64,000 nt of DNA from Hordeum vulgare subsp. vulgare (taxonomy: Eukaryota; Streptophyta; Magnoliopsida; Poales; Poaceae): assembly GCF_904849725.1 (NCBI RefSeq), contig NC_058524.1, forward strand, positions 352,591,823 through 352,655,822. The letters are read 5' to 3'. This document shows positions 10,380-22,481 of this stretch, piece by piece; position 1 is the first letter of the stretch, and every line of letters starts with the position of its first letter. The position numbers were made by a program, and so were the translations under genes. The notes beneath the pieces were generated by a model that was given only the letters and a program-made list of their open reading frames with translations, was not told where the DNA came from and searched no databases.

Positions 10380-12617
10380 ATGAATAATATGAAAGATACA
10401 AGAACCAAGATTGTTCCCTCTAAAACGAGAGGAGGTAAGGAAGTGCCATCTAGCTTTGCACTTGATTCACCTTCTCTTTTGAATAGACATGCAACACCAC
10501 CACCACATGCTATTAATCTTGATATGTCAAAAGTTATTGATGATGCTACCTCTTCTATGAGTGATGCTAATGATGATGCTAGTACCTTGCTTGATGATAC
10601 TATATCACTAGGTGAATTTCTTGATGAACAACTTGCTAGAGCTGAAGAAATTGAGAATGCTAAAACTAATAAAATCTTTGAAACTGGAAATATTTAAACA
10701 CCTTTTACTATCCTAGAATTGAAATGTCTGGAGTACCTGAAGGTTATGTTATAGATGAAGAAATAGCTAGAGAATTTCTTGCTTGTGAGGATAGAGAAGA
10801 TCTTAAGAAACTACTATGCAAGTTGAAAGAAAATCCTTGAATTCTAGACTGAAATATGATCCTAAGTTTGGCACTTCACCTATCTTTGTTGCCGATAAAG
10901 ATTGTGAATTCTTTGTCGACCTAGAGTTAATTACTTTGGTTGAATCTCATCCTTTTCATGGCTATGAAAATGAAACTCTTGTGGCACATCTCATTAGGAT
11001 AAATGATATAGCCACCCTATTCGCTCATGATGAGAAAATTTATTACTACTATATTCTCAAATTATTTCTATTCTTATTAAAGGGTGATGCTAAGATTTGG
11101 TACACTACTCTTGGCCCTGGTTGCATCTGTAGTCCCCAGGATATGATTAATTACTTGTCTGAAAAATATTTTCCTGCTCATAAGAAACAAGTTGCCTTAC
11201 AGGAAATATTTAACTTTGTGCAAATTGAAGAAGAGAGTCTCCCACAAGCTTGGGGGAGCCTTCTCCAATTACTTAATGCTTTGCGTGATCATCCTCTTAA
11301 CAAAAATGAAATACTTGATATATTTTATAATGGACTAACCAATGCTTCTAGGGACCACCTAGATAGTTGTACTGGTTGTGTTATCGGGGAACGAACTGTC
11401 AAACAAGCTGAGGAATTATTAACTAATATATTGAAGAATCATTATGAATGGACACTCCCTGAACCACCGCCTAAACCAACTCCAAAGAATAGGGGTATCT
11501 TACTCCCTAGTTCTGAAACTATGCAAGAGGCAAAGAAATGCATGAAGGAAAAAGGCATTAAAGCTGAAGATGTTAAGAATTTACCACCTATCAAAGAAAT
11601 ACATGGTCTCAACACACCACCAGAGGTGGAGGAGGTGAATTCTCTTTTAAAGTTTGATGAAGGTGACATATCTTACAATAAACATCCTAATCAATGCTTA
11701 TATGCGTTTGATAATTATATTAGAAAGCAAGATTAGTTCAACTCCTATCTTATGAAACAATTGAAACAAAACTCTGATATGATTGCTCTCTTAAGTGACT
11801 TCTTATTTAGAATCACGAGTGATGTAAGAGGTATAGGAAAACATGCTTCTATGGTTCAAACCCAACTGGAACAAGTTGTTAAATCTCAAAGTGATCTACT
11901 TCATGAAATTATTAATAATATGAATGATCATGATGTTAGAGTCATCACTAGAGGGGGAACAATGACGCAAGATCCACTATATGCAGAAGGTCATCCTAAA
12001 AGAACTGTACAAGAATCACAAATAATTAATATTGATGCACCTAGTCCTTCTAGGAATAAAAATAAAAATGATAGGACCTTGCATACTTCTAGTGAACCTG
12101 AAGTAGCAAAACCTTATGCTAATGCTATGATATCTCTATCTCTGATGTTGAAACTCAATTTGGCACGGAGCATTCACCTAGTGATAGTGAAAATGATAAT
12201 GATGATGCTCATTTAGATGCTCAACTTGACAATGATAAAGAACCAGATAATGATATTGAGATAGAACCTATTGTTGATCTTGATAACCCACAACCTAAGA
12301 ATAAACATTATGATAAAAGAGATTTTGTTGCTAGAGATCATGGCAAAGAAAGAGAGCCATGGGTTCAAAAGCACATGCCTTATCCACCCCAAGAAACTAA
12401 GAAAAAAGATGATGAGAAATTTGAACGCTTGTTGAAATGCTTAGGCCAATCTTTTTTGCATGCTCGTTTAACTGAACTTTTAAAGATGGCCCCTTATGAT
12501 AAGTATATGAAAGATAACATCAGTAATAAAAGAAAAATATCTGAAGCTGAAATCTCCACCATACTTTCTAATTACTCTTTTAAGGATGGAGTACCTAAAA
12601 AACTAGGAGATCCATGA
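10380..12617 (+). pseudogene. gag: gag of element E (broken)
   Basis: The capsid/nucleocapsid precursor of an Athila-like Gypsy element. The reading frame is split. The N-terminal part is 10380-10697. A central capsid region (10816-11736, 306 codons) contains the retrotransposon gag core around residues 60-200, with LKGDAKIWYTTL and a YLSEKYFP motif. The tail lies at 11752-12617. Breaks are a frameshift after codon 105, another at about 10840, an in-frame TAG at 11734-11736, and a frameshift near 12165, after which an acidic Asp/Asn-rich linker follows in another frame. No zinc knuckle is evident. The start at 10380 follows the PBS closely. The same start context is seen in element F at 63907. 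Confidence 0.75.
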
Positions 12618-12653
12618 ATACCAACTTTACCATGCTCCATCAAAATAAACTAT

Positions 12654-13142
12654 GTGAAACCTGCTTTATGTGATCTAGGAGCTCGTGTTAGTGTTATGCC
12701 TTTCTCTTTATACAAAAGAATTGACTTGAATAAACTCACACCTAATGAAATTTCATTGCAAATGGCTGACAAATCAACTGCCATAGATATCAGTATTTGT
12801 GAGGATGTACCCATTGTTGTTGTAAATGTTACTATCTTGACAGTCTTTGTTATACTTGATATGCCCGATGACGACAACATGTCGATTATCCTTGGTAGAC
12901 CTTTCTTAAGTACTATAGGGGTTCTTATTGATTGCAATAAAAGCAAAGTCACTTTTCATGTCTATTGTAAAGAACGTACGGTGCATATTCCGAGGAAACA
13001 ATTCCATGTGAATGGTGTTAATGTTATTGAAAAATCCCCGACTACCACAAATGGAAGTTTTCAACTATCTCTACCTACTTCCAAAAATAAATACTAGATA
13101 CTTATTGTTGGGGATATGCACACCACTGTTGAGGTAACTTAG
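12654..13142 (+). pseudogene. pro: Aspartic protease region of element E
   Basis: A retroviral-type protease fused behind gag. It contains an ALCDLGARVSVMPFSLYK segment, where the catalytic motif is D-L-G rather than D-S/T-G, as is usual in Athila-like relatives. A later SIILGRPFL motif is the second conserved protease block. There are stops just upstream (12617, joining region) and at 13095-13097. After the latter the same frame stays open to a second stop at 13140-13142, so the first is probably a later nonsense change. No RT follows. The protein would process Gag, but as it stands it is not continuous with gag. Confidence 0.75.
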
Positions 13143-13907
13143 CGTTTTACGAAAATTCTTCGGGTTCATGCTAATTGGAAGTGGTTGTTAATAAGACTTG
13201 ATCAACCTTGTTAATGAATCATTTTCAAGAGGCATGAGGTCGATGAATACAATAGGCACAACATTCTGCACCCACTTTATTTTTCCTATTATTTTTAGTT
13301 AATACAATAAACGCCATGATTATCCTGTTTTCTGAATTTTCCATACAATAGAAAAGTGCCCAAAAATAAAAGTTCTCCAAATGACCTGAAATTTTCACAC
13401 TATTTTTTCTAAATATTTGAGAATATATGGTAGTGAAAACATCACACAGGGGTGTCCCATGTGTCCACTAGACACCAAGGCGTGCCCTAGTGGGTAGTGG
13501 GCCCCTCGGGGGTCCCCTCACTTATCCCTTCAGATCACTTCATCACTTACCTCTAGAAAAAAATCCACGTATCACTCTCTCTCGCTCGTGTTCTTGCTCT
13601 CAAACAAGCAGATTTTGATCTCTTTGCTCGGAACTCCATTTCAGAAACTGTTTTGGGGGATTGCTCCTTGGTATGAAACCCCCCACTCCTCCAATCAGTT
13701 TTTTCTTTAGTGTTTTACCTTACAAGTAATTACCTACTCTAGGGGCTGTTGTAGATGAGCTTGCATGTTGAATTCTTGAAGTTCCAAGTAGTTTTAATGC
13801 TTGTTTTAGGTTCCAGGCATCCTTATGAGTAGATGCTATCGTTCTGGTGAAGTTTTGTTAAAATTATGTTATGATCCAAAAAAATTCAGAAATTTGTTCT
13901 TGGAAAA
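13143..13907 (+). promoter_or_regulatory. Spacer with LTR-like segment before the third ORF of element E
   Basis: No coding domain. About 13361-13530 resembles the element's own LTR promoter region: AAATAAAAGTTCT, then CCACTAGACACCAAGGCGTG and GCCCTAGTGGGTAGTGGGCCCCTCG align in order with 9038-9200 and 17005-17180. The TATA and hairpin of the LTR are not retained. It lies directly upstream of the ORF at 13908, so it may be a duplicated LTR fragment used as an internal promoter; that is inference. Confidence 0.55.
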
Positions 13908-14733
13908 ATGAATCTCTTCAGGAGTTCATCCAACAAGAAGGCCAAGGGGGTTGTTGGTGAATCATCTGCTGCTGGACTCACCACCCCGCGATCGACAAAG
14001 GTCCAGCAGTGTGAATGGGCACACATTACTATCGCGAAACAAGCCGGATTCCACCATGAGTTCATACAAATCATAGAAAATGTTGGGTTAACCAACTTTA
14101 TGGCAAATGAGTGTGACCAATACCATACCCTCACTAATTTATTCGTGCAAAATTTCTATTTTCTGAATAGGCATGATCCACCTTCGGTGCAGTTTAATTT
14201 ATATGTTGAAACCCTCCAAATGTCGCTTAATGAATTTTGTGTGATATGTTTAATTCCCTGTGACAGGGAGTTGAGAGAACCCAAGCCCGTCGAGTTTGAG
14301 GACTTCATGTTCACTTTAACGGTGGGTGAGGGAAGAGGTGTGTCGAAAGCCACTCCGAGTAGCCTAGAGTTTTCTTCGGTGCATTACTTTGCTTTATTTG
14401 TCACGAAGTGTTTAACTACTAGGGAGCAGGGTAGTATACTTAGCACTCCTGACCTTGCCATTGTACATCGAGCACTCCATAATTATCACACCTTTAATTT
14501 GGGAGCTATTATTTCTCGTCATTTACACACTAACAGATCTAAGGGCAAAATCTATGGTGGCTTGCCACTTTATTGACCGTGATGATTCCTTGGATAACAT
14601 TTGTTATAACTTGGTTTTTAGTGAGGTTACCCGTGATGTTATTTTGTTGCCTGCACCTCCCTTGTTTCATTCTATTCCCAGGAATGGATACAGGATCATG
14701 CCCGAGGACATTGTTGCCTACTGGAACACCTAG
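13908..14733 (+). pseudogene. Third ORF of element E, ATHILA-ORF1-like
   Basis: A 222-codon open frame (13908-14576) starts with a basic Ser-rich N-terminus. It continues into segments such as FMANECDQYHTLTNLFVQNF and VETLQMSLNEFCVICLIP, which I recognise as the type of protein in ORF1/env-position genes of Athila-like elements and 'plant transposon protein' annotations. The frame ends at GGLPLY, but related sequence (HFIDRDDSLDNICYNL, PPLFHSIPRNGYRIMPEDI) continues in another frame to 14733, so a frameshift lies near 14570. It is located after gag-pro, where env-like genes sit. Function unknown; no transmembrane segment is obvious. Confidence 0.5.
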
Positions 14734-16877
14734 GCAGTGCCTGAGCAGGAGCCCTGGGAGTGGGACTCTTGGGTGCCGCTACCCAAATACTTCGACATGA
14801 GACTGTACCGCTACTATGGGCGGTTATTACCAAGCTAGGCCAAAACCCTAAGCTTGGGGAGTACGTGTTTCCACCGGCTTTACATTCATGCTCACATATT
14901 CTAGTCATCGGTGCTCAGACTATTGAATTGTATTTTCCATGTTAGATTTATTTTCTTGCTTTCTTCTTGTGTGTTTTAAAAAACTTGCAGAAAATCCAAA
15001 AAGATTTCTTTTTTATTCTTTTACATGTTGGGATCTTTCCCATGTAAATAGTTTTTCTCATTTTAGTTTTCCCTTCTTGAATTTGCCTTCTTCTAGAAAA
15101 AACTAAAACCTCCAAAAATATTTTAGTGTGTTTCTATGAATTTTTTTCCATTTATTGAGTTGTACCCAAGGGTAATACCTCGATGAAAATATTGAGTGTC
15201 TCTCATTTGCATCGTTATTGATCTAATAAAGAACCTATATTACTTTGTCTTCTACTCTTAGATAAAATGTTGCACATTCAGCTTACTCCACAACACTCTT
15301 GCACTATTATAATTTTCATATCATTTGGTCGTGCAAATGAAAGGAAATAATGACGATATTTGATGAAGTGAATGTGGCAGAGAGAAGCGGGTATGAACTC
15401 AGCATGTTTTTGTTTTTATAAATATGTTTAGACTAGTATCCATGAGTCAGTGTATAATGACCAAACATGTTTGCAATGATAGTTAGAGATTATTGTTGTT
15501 CATGCCATCCTTAAGTAGCTAGGAGTGGATAATGATTTATCTTGGATGTCAGCATGCATTAAAATGGTTGTGACGTAGTATGATAATATGGTATTGTACT
15601 CTGAATATTCGAGTGGCTTGACTTCGCACATGTTAACGAATGTAGTTGAATCAAAACCAACATAGCCTCCACGATATTGATGTTCATGTTTTTATATCCT
15701 AATCATGCTAGTATCCAACGATAATTATTCATAAACATGTTCATGACCGTCTTCGCTCTCTAGCTAGTCGCTTCCCAACCTATTTTCTAGCCTTCGCGTG
15801 TACTAAGCAGGAATACTGCTTGTGCATCAAAATCCTTGAAACAAAGTTATTCCAAATGAGTCCACTATATCTACCTATATGCGGTCTTACCCTATCGTTC
15901 CAAGTAAATTTGCATGTGAAACCTCTAATATTTTAAATGAGCTTCTATTTTGTGTGCCTCGACCGCTCATGGAGCGACAGGGGGCGGTCAGTATCTTCCA
16001 TGCTAAGCCGGTTATTTTCATGATGAGTGTTTATTCACTCATCCTTGCACGAGAGGGGCTGGTAAAAAGGGATTCCCAATCCCAAAATCATAAATCGCAA
16101 ATAATTAAACAAAACTCCCCCTAGATTGTTGTTGGTATGGACGGCACCCGTGGATTTGGCTAGCCGTGGAGTGTGTTTGTTAGTGGAGGGGGAGTAAACC
16201 TTCACTTTTACCGCTTGGGAACCTCCGCTAATTTGTTTAGCATGGAAGATACCGATAACTCTTGGTTGTAACGTTGATAGGAAGGGTGTACCTCCGAAAA
16301 TAAATTATCTCTGATTTTTGCTGTGAACTTTGGCACCGCTGCAAATCCATGTTTCCCACTAAGAAGGGACTTCCTATTCACTTTTATGTTATTTTATTTT
16401 ACTTTGAGTCATCACCTTCTCAAATAAGTACCAGACCTAAGAGCATTGTTGTCATCCTTGTGCTTTGTGTCTAGTTAAACATTGTTTGCAGCATGACTAG
16501 ATCTCCTCCACCATGAATTACAATGGCTAGTTGTTGCTTGAACATTGAAGGTGATCTGCATTTATGTTTTGCGGTCTCAGAAAGGGCTAGCGAGATACCA
16601 ATGTTGTCATAATATATCATGATGGTTTTGACAAAGTGTTGGCCTTTAAGTTATCTTATTATTGCTCGCTAGTTGATTATGTCACTGATATAAGCTAATA
16701 TAATTTCTAAGGGTTATTTCCCATATGATTAGTCATGATTTATGCTGAAAACATGGGTGCTCTCTAAGCATGTATATGTAAACAAGAACAAAAGAGTTCG
16801 TAAAAGTTTTTCTTTTTCACTTTCAGATTGTCAACTAGATTGCTTGAGGACAAGCAATGGGTTAAGCTTGGGGGAGT
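14734..16877 (+). other. Non-coding 3' internal region and PPT of element E
   Basis: About 2.1 kb with no recognisable domain. It ends with AAGCTTGGGGGAG (16864-16876), a polypurine tract abutting the 3' LTR. The phrase GACAAGCAATGGGTTAAGC before it is the usual lead-in in this group. The 81- and 68-codon frames in the region look like chance. Confidence 0.7.
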
Positions 16878-18283
16878 TCATACGTCTCCATTGTATCTAC
16901 TTTTCCAAATGCTTGCTCTTGTTTTGGACTCTATTTTGCATGACTTGAATGAAACTAACCCGGATTAACATTATTTTTAGCAGAATTACCATGGTGTTGC
17001 TTTTGTGCAGAAATAAAAGTTCTTGGAATTGGACAAAACTTTCTGGATATTTTTATGTAATAAAATAAAAATACTGGAACCAAGACCCACTTAAGGGGAG
17101 GCCCCAGGCGCCCACTAGTCACCAAGGCGCGCCACCCCACCTCGCGTGCCCTGGTGGGTAGTGTGGCCCTCGGGTCTCTGCTGACCCTAACTCTAGCACT
17201 ATAAAATCCTATTTTTGGAGAAAAATAGGAGGGGAAGTTTCATTGCAATTCTTGATACGGAGTCGCTCGCACCTCCCGTTCTCTGTTGTGAGGCCAGATC
17301 TCGAGTCCATTTGGGGCTTTGGAGAGGGGAATCTTCAGTCTTCGTCATCACCAACCCTCCTTCATCGCCAATTCCATGATGCTCCCCACCGGGAGTGCGT
17401 ACTTCCTTCATAGGCTTGCCGGTCGATGCGGAGTTCGATGAGACTCATCATGTAATGGAGTTAGTTTTGTTATGGCTTGATCCCTAGTATCCACTATATT
17501 CGTAGATTGATGTTGCTATGACTTTGCCATGCTTAATAATTGTCAGTAGGGCCCGAGTGCCATGATTTCAGCTCTGAACCATTTATGTTTTCACCATTAT
17601 ATCTATGTTTTTGATCTGATATTGCAGGTTATATGCACCTACAACGTGTTAGGATCCACACACCCTAAAGTGACAATAATTGGGATTCTTTTCGGTGATT
17701 ACCGTAGTATGAGGAGTTCATGTATTCGGTATGCGTTAATGCTTTGTTCCAGTTCTCTATAAAAAGGAGGCCTTAATATCCCTTAGTTTCCTTATGGACC
17801 CCACTGCCAAGGGATGGTAGGACAAAATATGTCATGCAAGTTCTTTTCCATAAGCACACATGACTATTTACGGAATACATGCCTACAGTATATTGATGAA
17901 CGGGAGATAGTTGTCTGTCACCCTATGTTATGACTAATACATGATAAATATGATCCAGCAATATCACTGATACAGTGCCCATGAGTTTTTCACATATTGG
18001 TCTTGCTAATTTACTACTATTTCTACTAGTGTTATAGCTACTACAAAATTTCTATCACTTTACTGTTACTCCTCTACTGTTACCACTCCTATCAAAACTA
18101 TTATACTAATATGCTACTGATCACTGTGCTGCAGATACTAAATCTTCAAGTGTGGTTGAATTGACAACTCAGCTGCTAATACTTGCAAATATTCTTTGGA
18201 TCCCCTTATGTCGAATCTATAAATTTGGGTTGAATACTCTACCCTTGAAAACTATTTCGATCCCATATACTTGTGGGTTATCA
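16878..18283 (+). repeat. Element E 3' LTR
   Basis: 1406 bp, TCATACGTCTCC to CTTGTGGGTTATCA. The first dinucleotide is TC instead of TG, so the terminal G has mutated. TATAAAAT is at 17200-17207, with the conserved hairpin at 17208-17229. The divergence from the 5' LTR is visible by eye but clearly alignable. Confidence 0.9.
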
Positions 18284-19834
18284 CATATCATATTCAGTGA
18301 TCTAAAACTTTTATGTAGGATTTTATGACTAACCATGTAAATGACTGATTCTTGTTGACTCTCTAAATAGGTATAAGTGAAGCATGAGAGCTTAATTCTT
18401 TCTACAAAATAACACGCTCTAATAAATATAAGTAACGCAAACGATCATTCTATAATAAATAGCGGTTTTCTATATGTAGAGAAAGACGCATCCAACTTCA
18501 AATGATATAAGTGAAGCACATGAGGCATTCTATAAAGCCATACTCAAAACATATAAGCGAAGTTCAAGGAGCATTCTATAAATCAACCATGGACTTTCCC
18601 ACACCATCATGGTGCATTGCTAAAAGGAAAATAAAAGGCACATGACGCTCCAATAATTTTTGCATATCATGTGAACAAAACAGAAACCGAGACATACCGA
18701 TAATTGTTGAAGAAGAAAGATGGGATGCCATACGGCGCATCTCCAAGATTAGATGCTTGTGTGTCCTTGAATATTTACTTGTGGTCCCTTGGGCATCCCC
18801 AAGATTGAGATCTCTCCTCTCCTTATTCTTCTCATATCAATACCTCCTCGATCTTCGAACACTTCATCCATGCAAAACTTAACAGAACTTACATTAGAAA
18901 GGTTAGTACCTATAACATTAAATCCCATCATTTGTTCCCATCACAATATTGTATAATTATAATCCAACATTAACTACTATATTATATCACAATTCTATGG
19001 ATCCCAACTCAATGGGGCTCAACAAGAACTCAAAAAAAGAAGACAAAGCAACTATAACAACAATGTGGGAAAAACAGGGCAGTCTATAAAGATGGAGATG
19101 AATACTATACTTCTGTAACTCAAACAATTCTGAACAATTATTACATGGTAAAACATTTGTATAAAAGTATTGTGTAAAAGTTTAGGAAGTTTGAACGTTC
19201 TAGTAAAATATGAAAAATCAAACACTATATCCAAAGTTTATGTTTTTGGACAACACAAATCAAACAAGCAATTCAAACATCCAAAAGGAAAATCTTGGCA
19301 CATTATTTTTATAACACAATGGATTTGTACAATCTCATGATTATTATTTTTGAAAAGTTGTTGTAATTAAGATTCACAATGTTTCCATGGGCATGAACAA
19401 AGTTCAAGGCTATCCCCCACTTCAACGGTGCTCGTGCTTCTCACATCCACTTCTCTTTTTGAGAAAGTTTTAGGTTCCCCACTTTATTTTTTTCGTTTTT
19501 AGTGATTTTAAAATCACACAACAGAATAAAATGACTCCCTAAAACTTCCGGGTTGTCTCCCTAGTAGCGCTTTCTTTAAAGCCATTAAGCTAGGCCTATA
19601 GTGCTCAAGTAATTGATACACCCGGATCCGAAGGTGTATCAAAGTCAATTTTAATTAACAATGATTTTTAATTTAGTATTTATTAGATAGTGATATATAT
19701 CATGTAGCAAAGAATTGTATCTTTGGCATGTCGTAAAACAACAATTCATGCACATCAAGTAAAGGACTATACATAGCATAAGTAGTTTCTTGCAATTTTA
19801 TCGTATTGAAAGCATAGAGAGGTGAAGATTTTGT
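18284..19834 (-). mobile_element. Family B internal non-coding region (part 2)
   Basis: Continues B after the E insertion. It contains further copies of the TATAAGTGAAG motif (near 18370, 18505 and 18550) and a GGGATGCCATACGGCGCATC block matching 2990-3010. The remainder (18760-19834) is AT-rich with no domain. It is the 3' non-coding part of B when read on the minus strand. Confidence 0.55.
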
Positions 19835-20209
19835 TCATCTCTCATAATAATGGCAAGTAGTATCAGCAAGCACATGCATATTATATCCATAAAAAACCTC
19901 ATGTGTAGTGGCAAAAGGCAACTCATCAATATAATCCTTAATAAGTGCAAACTTCTCCGATATGGTGTAGCTGGGAGAAGTCAAAAAGATAATAGGACTA
20001 TCATATTTGGGTGCAATAGCAACAATTTCATGCTTAATATAAGGAACTATAGAAAGTTCATATTCATAAGCATAATTCATATTCGCATCATTGCCACAAG
20101 CATAGCAACCATCAAATTCATCAAAAAGGGATATTTCAAACCAATCCAAGGGATCATTGCAATCATCATAGCATTCATCCTTCGGTGTGTGCAAAGGGAA
20201 ATTAAACAA
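19835..20209 (-). pseudogene. Family B unknown ORF, C-terminal part
   Basis: A 124-codon minus frame rich in Asp, Tyr and Cys (for example DECYDDCNDPLDWFEISLFD). I do not recognise a domain. It lies downstream (in B's orientation) of the ORF at 20516-20932. The two may be fragments of one gene of this non-autonomous family, because such acidic Tyr-rich proteins in the same position recur in Triticeae Gypsy derivatives; that link is from memory and uncertain. Confidence 0.35.
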
Positions 20210-20515
20210 TGTATGAGTTGAAGAGTTACTCTCATTATAAGGTGGGCACGTGTAGCTAATACGCTATTCCTCCTTTTATTCTTTGCTCTCCTCCTCATTT
20301 TTTCATCTAATGAGCTCACAGTTTAATCAATTTCCTCTTCCATAGATTCCTGCGAAATATTAATCTCTTCCAAGACAACAGACATTCTCTAAATAAATTC
20401 ATTAATATCGACTTGTATTCATAATTATCATAGCAATATTTAAGTATGGCAAAGTTTTCACGTCTGTAAACAGCATCATCATAGTTATCATACTTTTCAA
20501 ATAATGATTCAATTT

Positions 20516-20932
20516 CTAAGGACCCTTAAAAGCAATAAATTCTTCTATTTGTTCCACATCATAGTAATCATATATACCCTTAGCGTAAGAAGCCAAGGTT
20601 TCATTATCATTAAATTCCCATTGAAAGGGAAGGTGTAGAGCCTTAATCTTAGAGCAACAAGTATAATCACATCTCACGCATAAATCCCAAGCATACCAAC
20701 GCAACATTTTAATTTGATCCCATAAGTGTTTCCCTTTTTGAGACAAGAGATAATCCCTAAAGTACTCACATTGATCCAATGTGTCTTGCATTATCAAGTT
20801 GAATGGGGATTTCTCAAGATTATCAAAGTAGTATTTCATGTTTTTCACATAACTGGCATCGAGGGTTTTAGGAGGTTCCCCATCTCCATGAGTAGCAACT
20901 ACAACTAATTTGTTTGGTGTTTCATGTTCCAT
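20516..20932 (-). pseudogene. Family B gag-position ORF, unknown function
   Basis: 138 codons from ATG 20930-20932, about 50 bp inside the B LTR boundary, which is the gag position. It starts MEHETPNKLVVV and includes a Tyr/Cys-rich middle (WYAWDLCVRCDY). A longer upstream extension of the frame runs into the LTR and is unlikely to be real. No zinc knuckle and no capsid motif are recognised. The expected PBS is absent from the short gap to the LTR, which is AT-rich. B therefore appears non-autonomous or badly decayed. Confidence 0.4.
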
Positions 20933-21869
20933 ATCAATAACTAACGATATAAAAAGCTTATAACACAAAATAAAATTACTTATTGATAACGCAAACAAGT
21001 ACTTGATAGCCTTTTTTGAAAAGTAAGAGTGTCGAACCCAACGAGGACCTAAATGTAGAATTAATATTCTCTCAAGTTCTATTGACCACCAATACAACTG
21101 TACGCACGTTAAGCTTACTTTAACTAGAACAACTACTTTCCAGGAAAAAAATTAGAAGTACTTAGTAGGTGTAATAGATACTTTTGCAAGATAATAAAGA
21201 ACACCAAAATAAAATTTAGGTATTGTTTGAGATATATATTAATTTAGTTAGTTGTTTAGTAGAAATATTTTTGTAACGCAAGAGAAAGATTGTCCATAGG
21301 CAATTGAATATAACATGATAGATACTTGTCATATGCAATAATGCACACACATACGCTAAAACACTTTTCATACTTGGATCATAGGCACTTATGATTGGAC
21401 CTCTAGCAAGAATCCGCAACTACTATAAATCATTGAGGTAAACCAAACCATTGCATTAAACATCGAGTCCTCTTTACTCCCATACGCAAACAACTCCCTT
21501 ACTCGGGTGGAAGCTTCTATCACTATGGCCACCCACTATAATCGAATCATGGACATATTGTAAACCCTCCAGCGTGAATCCCTCATGTGCGCGCCTCATG
21601 GAAGGCACCTTAGGATAGCACCATATCAACATACAACTCATATCAGTAACATCATACCACAATTAACCCGTAGGACAAAACAGATCTACTCAAACATCAT
21701 AGGATAGCCACACATCATTGGATTATAATATATAACACTAAGCACCATGTTTAAGTAGATATTATAGTGGGGAGAAGAGGGCTTACACTTCTGCATAGAG
21801 GGGGATAGAGTTGGTGCTGACGGTGGCGAAGTTGTTGGTCTAGATCGCCGACACGACGGATGCCCCTGC

Positions 21870-22414
21870 CGATGGGGATATGTACCTAGGGTAGGGTCAC
21901 AGGCCTGATCTAAGTTTCCTACCTAAGGGTACCTCGTTATTAGCTGGAGGGTCACAAAGAAGATTCTGACTTGAAGTCACTCGAAAGATATTCCCTTTCA
22001 CTCGACAACCAAATTTCACTCGAAAGATACCAGTCGACACACAAGACCAGAAGCCACCTCCAGGGAGGCCAATGGACAGGCGTTCAGCTAATATTCATGA
22101 AAAACATTAATTACATATGTACGTTATCAGTAACGTACACCTTTAAACCTCATTGATCGGACCCTTAGAAGTTGAGGCCTTGATGAGGGGTAGCGCACTC
22201 TATATAAGCCACCGTTCCCCTCTAGTACAAGGGTCCGCACCCCCTGTAACACACATTCCACACCGCAAGAGCTCCTGAGCACCGAGACGTAGGGTTGTTA
22301 CCTCTATGAGAGGGCCCTGAACTCATACATCTTACGTACAAGCTAGTCGTAGCTAGGACCCTGGCCTCTCCATTCATACCCTACACCTCTACTGTCAGGT
22401 TTATTCCCACAACA
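21870..22414 (+). repeat. Element A 5' LTR
   Basis: 545 bp, (C)GATGGGGATATGTACC to TTCCCACAACA. It is nearly collinear with 54211-54743. A TATA box TATATAA is at 22201-22207. CTCTGTAACAC-type sequence and AGAGCTCCTGAGCACCGAGACGTAGG follow in the R/U5 part. Confidence 0.9.
22201..22207 (+). promoter_or_regulatory. TATA box of element A LTR
   Basis: CTCTATATAAGCCACC context, conserved in the 3' LTR at 54542-54548. It would drive the full-length sense transcript. Confidence 0.75.
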
Positions 22415-22416
22415 GT

Positions 22417-22434
22417 TGGCGCCTACCGTGGGTC
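22417..22434 (+). other. Primer binding site of element A
   Basis: TTGGCGCCTACCGTGGGTC starts two bases after the LTR end. It resembles the TGGCGCCCACCGTGGGGC type usual for Tat-like elements in grasses, with a C to T change. Confidence 0.75.
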
Positions 22435-22481
22435 AGGCGTCCAAGCGACTCTCGGCAAATTTGCAATCTTCACGCTCCGTC

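Larger units (their letters stand above)
8901..18283 (+). mobile_element. Element E: complete Gypsy element, Athila-like, gag-pro only
   Basis: 9383 bp with LTRs 8901-10301 and 16878-18283, a PBS right after the 5' LTR, and a purine-rich PPT right before the 3' LTR. The flanks CATTT (8896-8900) and CATAT (18284-18288) are a 5-bp target duplication with one mismatch. Inside are a broken gag, an aspartic protease region and a third ORF resembling ATHILA ORF1. There is no reverse transcriptase, RNase H or integrase sequence between protease and PPT in any frame I could read. It is therefore non-autonomous by structure. It sits inside the internal region of family B. Confidence 0.85.

Noticed and set aside
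22201..22300. TATA plus downstream ORFs as a host gene promoter
   Set aside because: It is the LTR promoter of element A, repeated in the 3' LTR.
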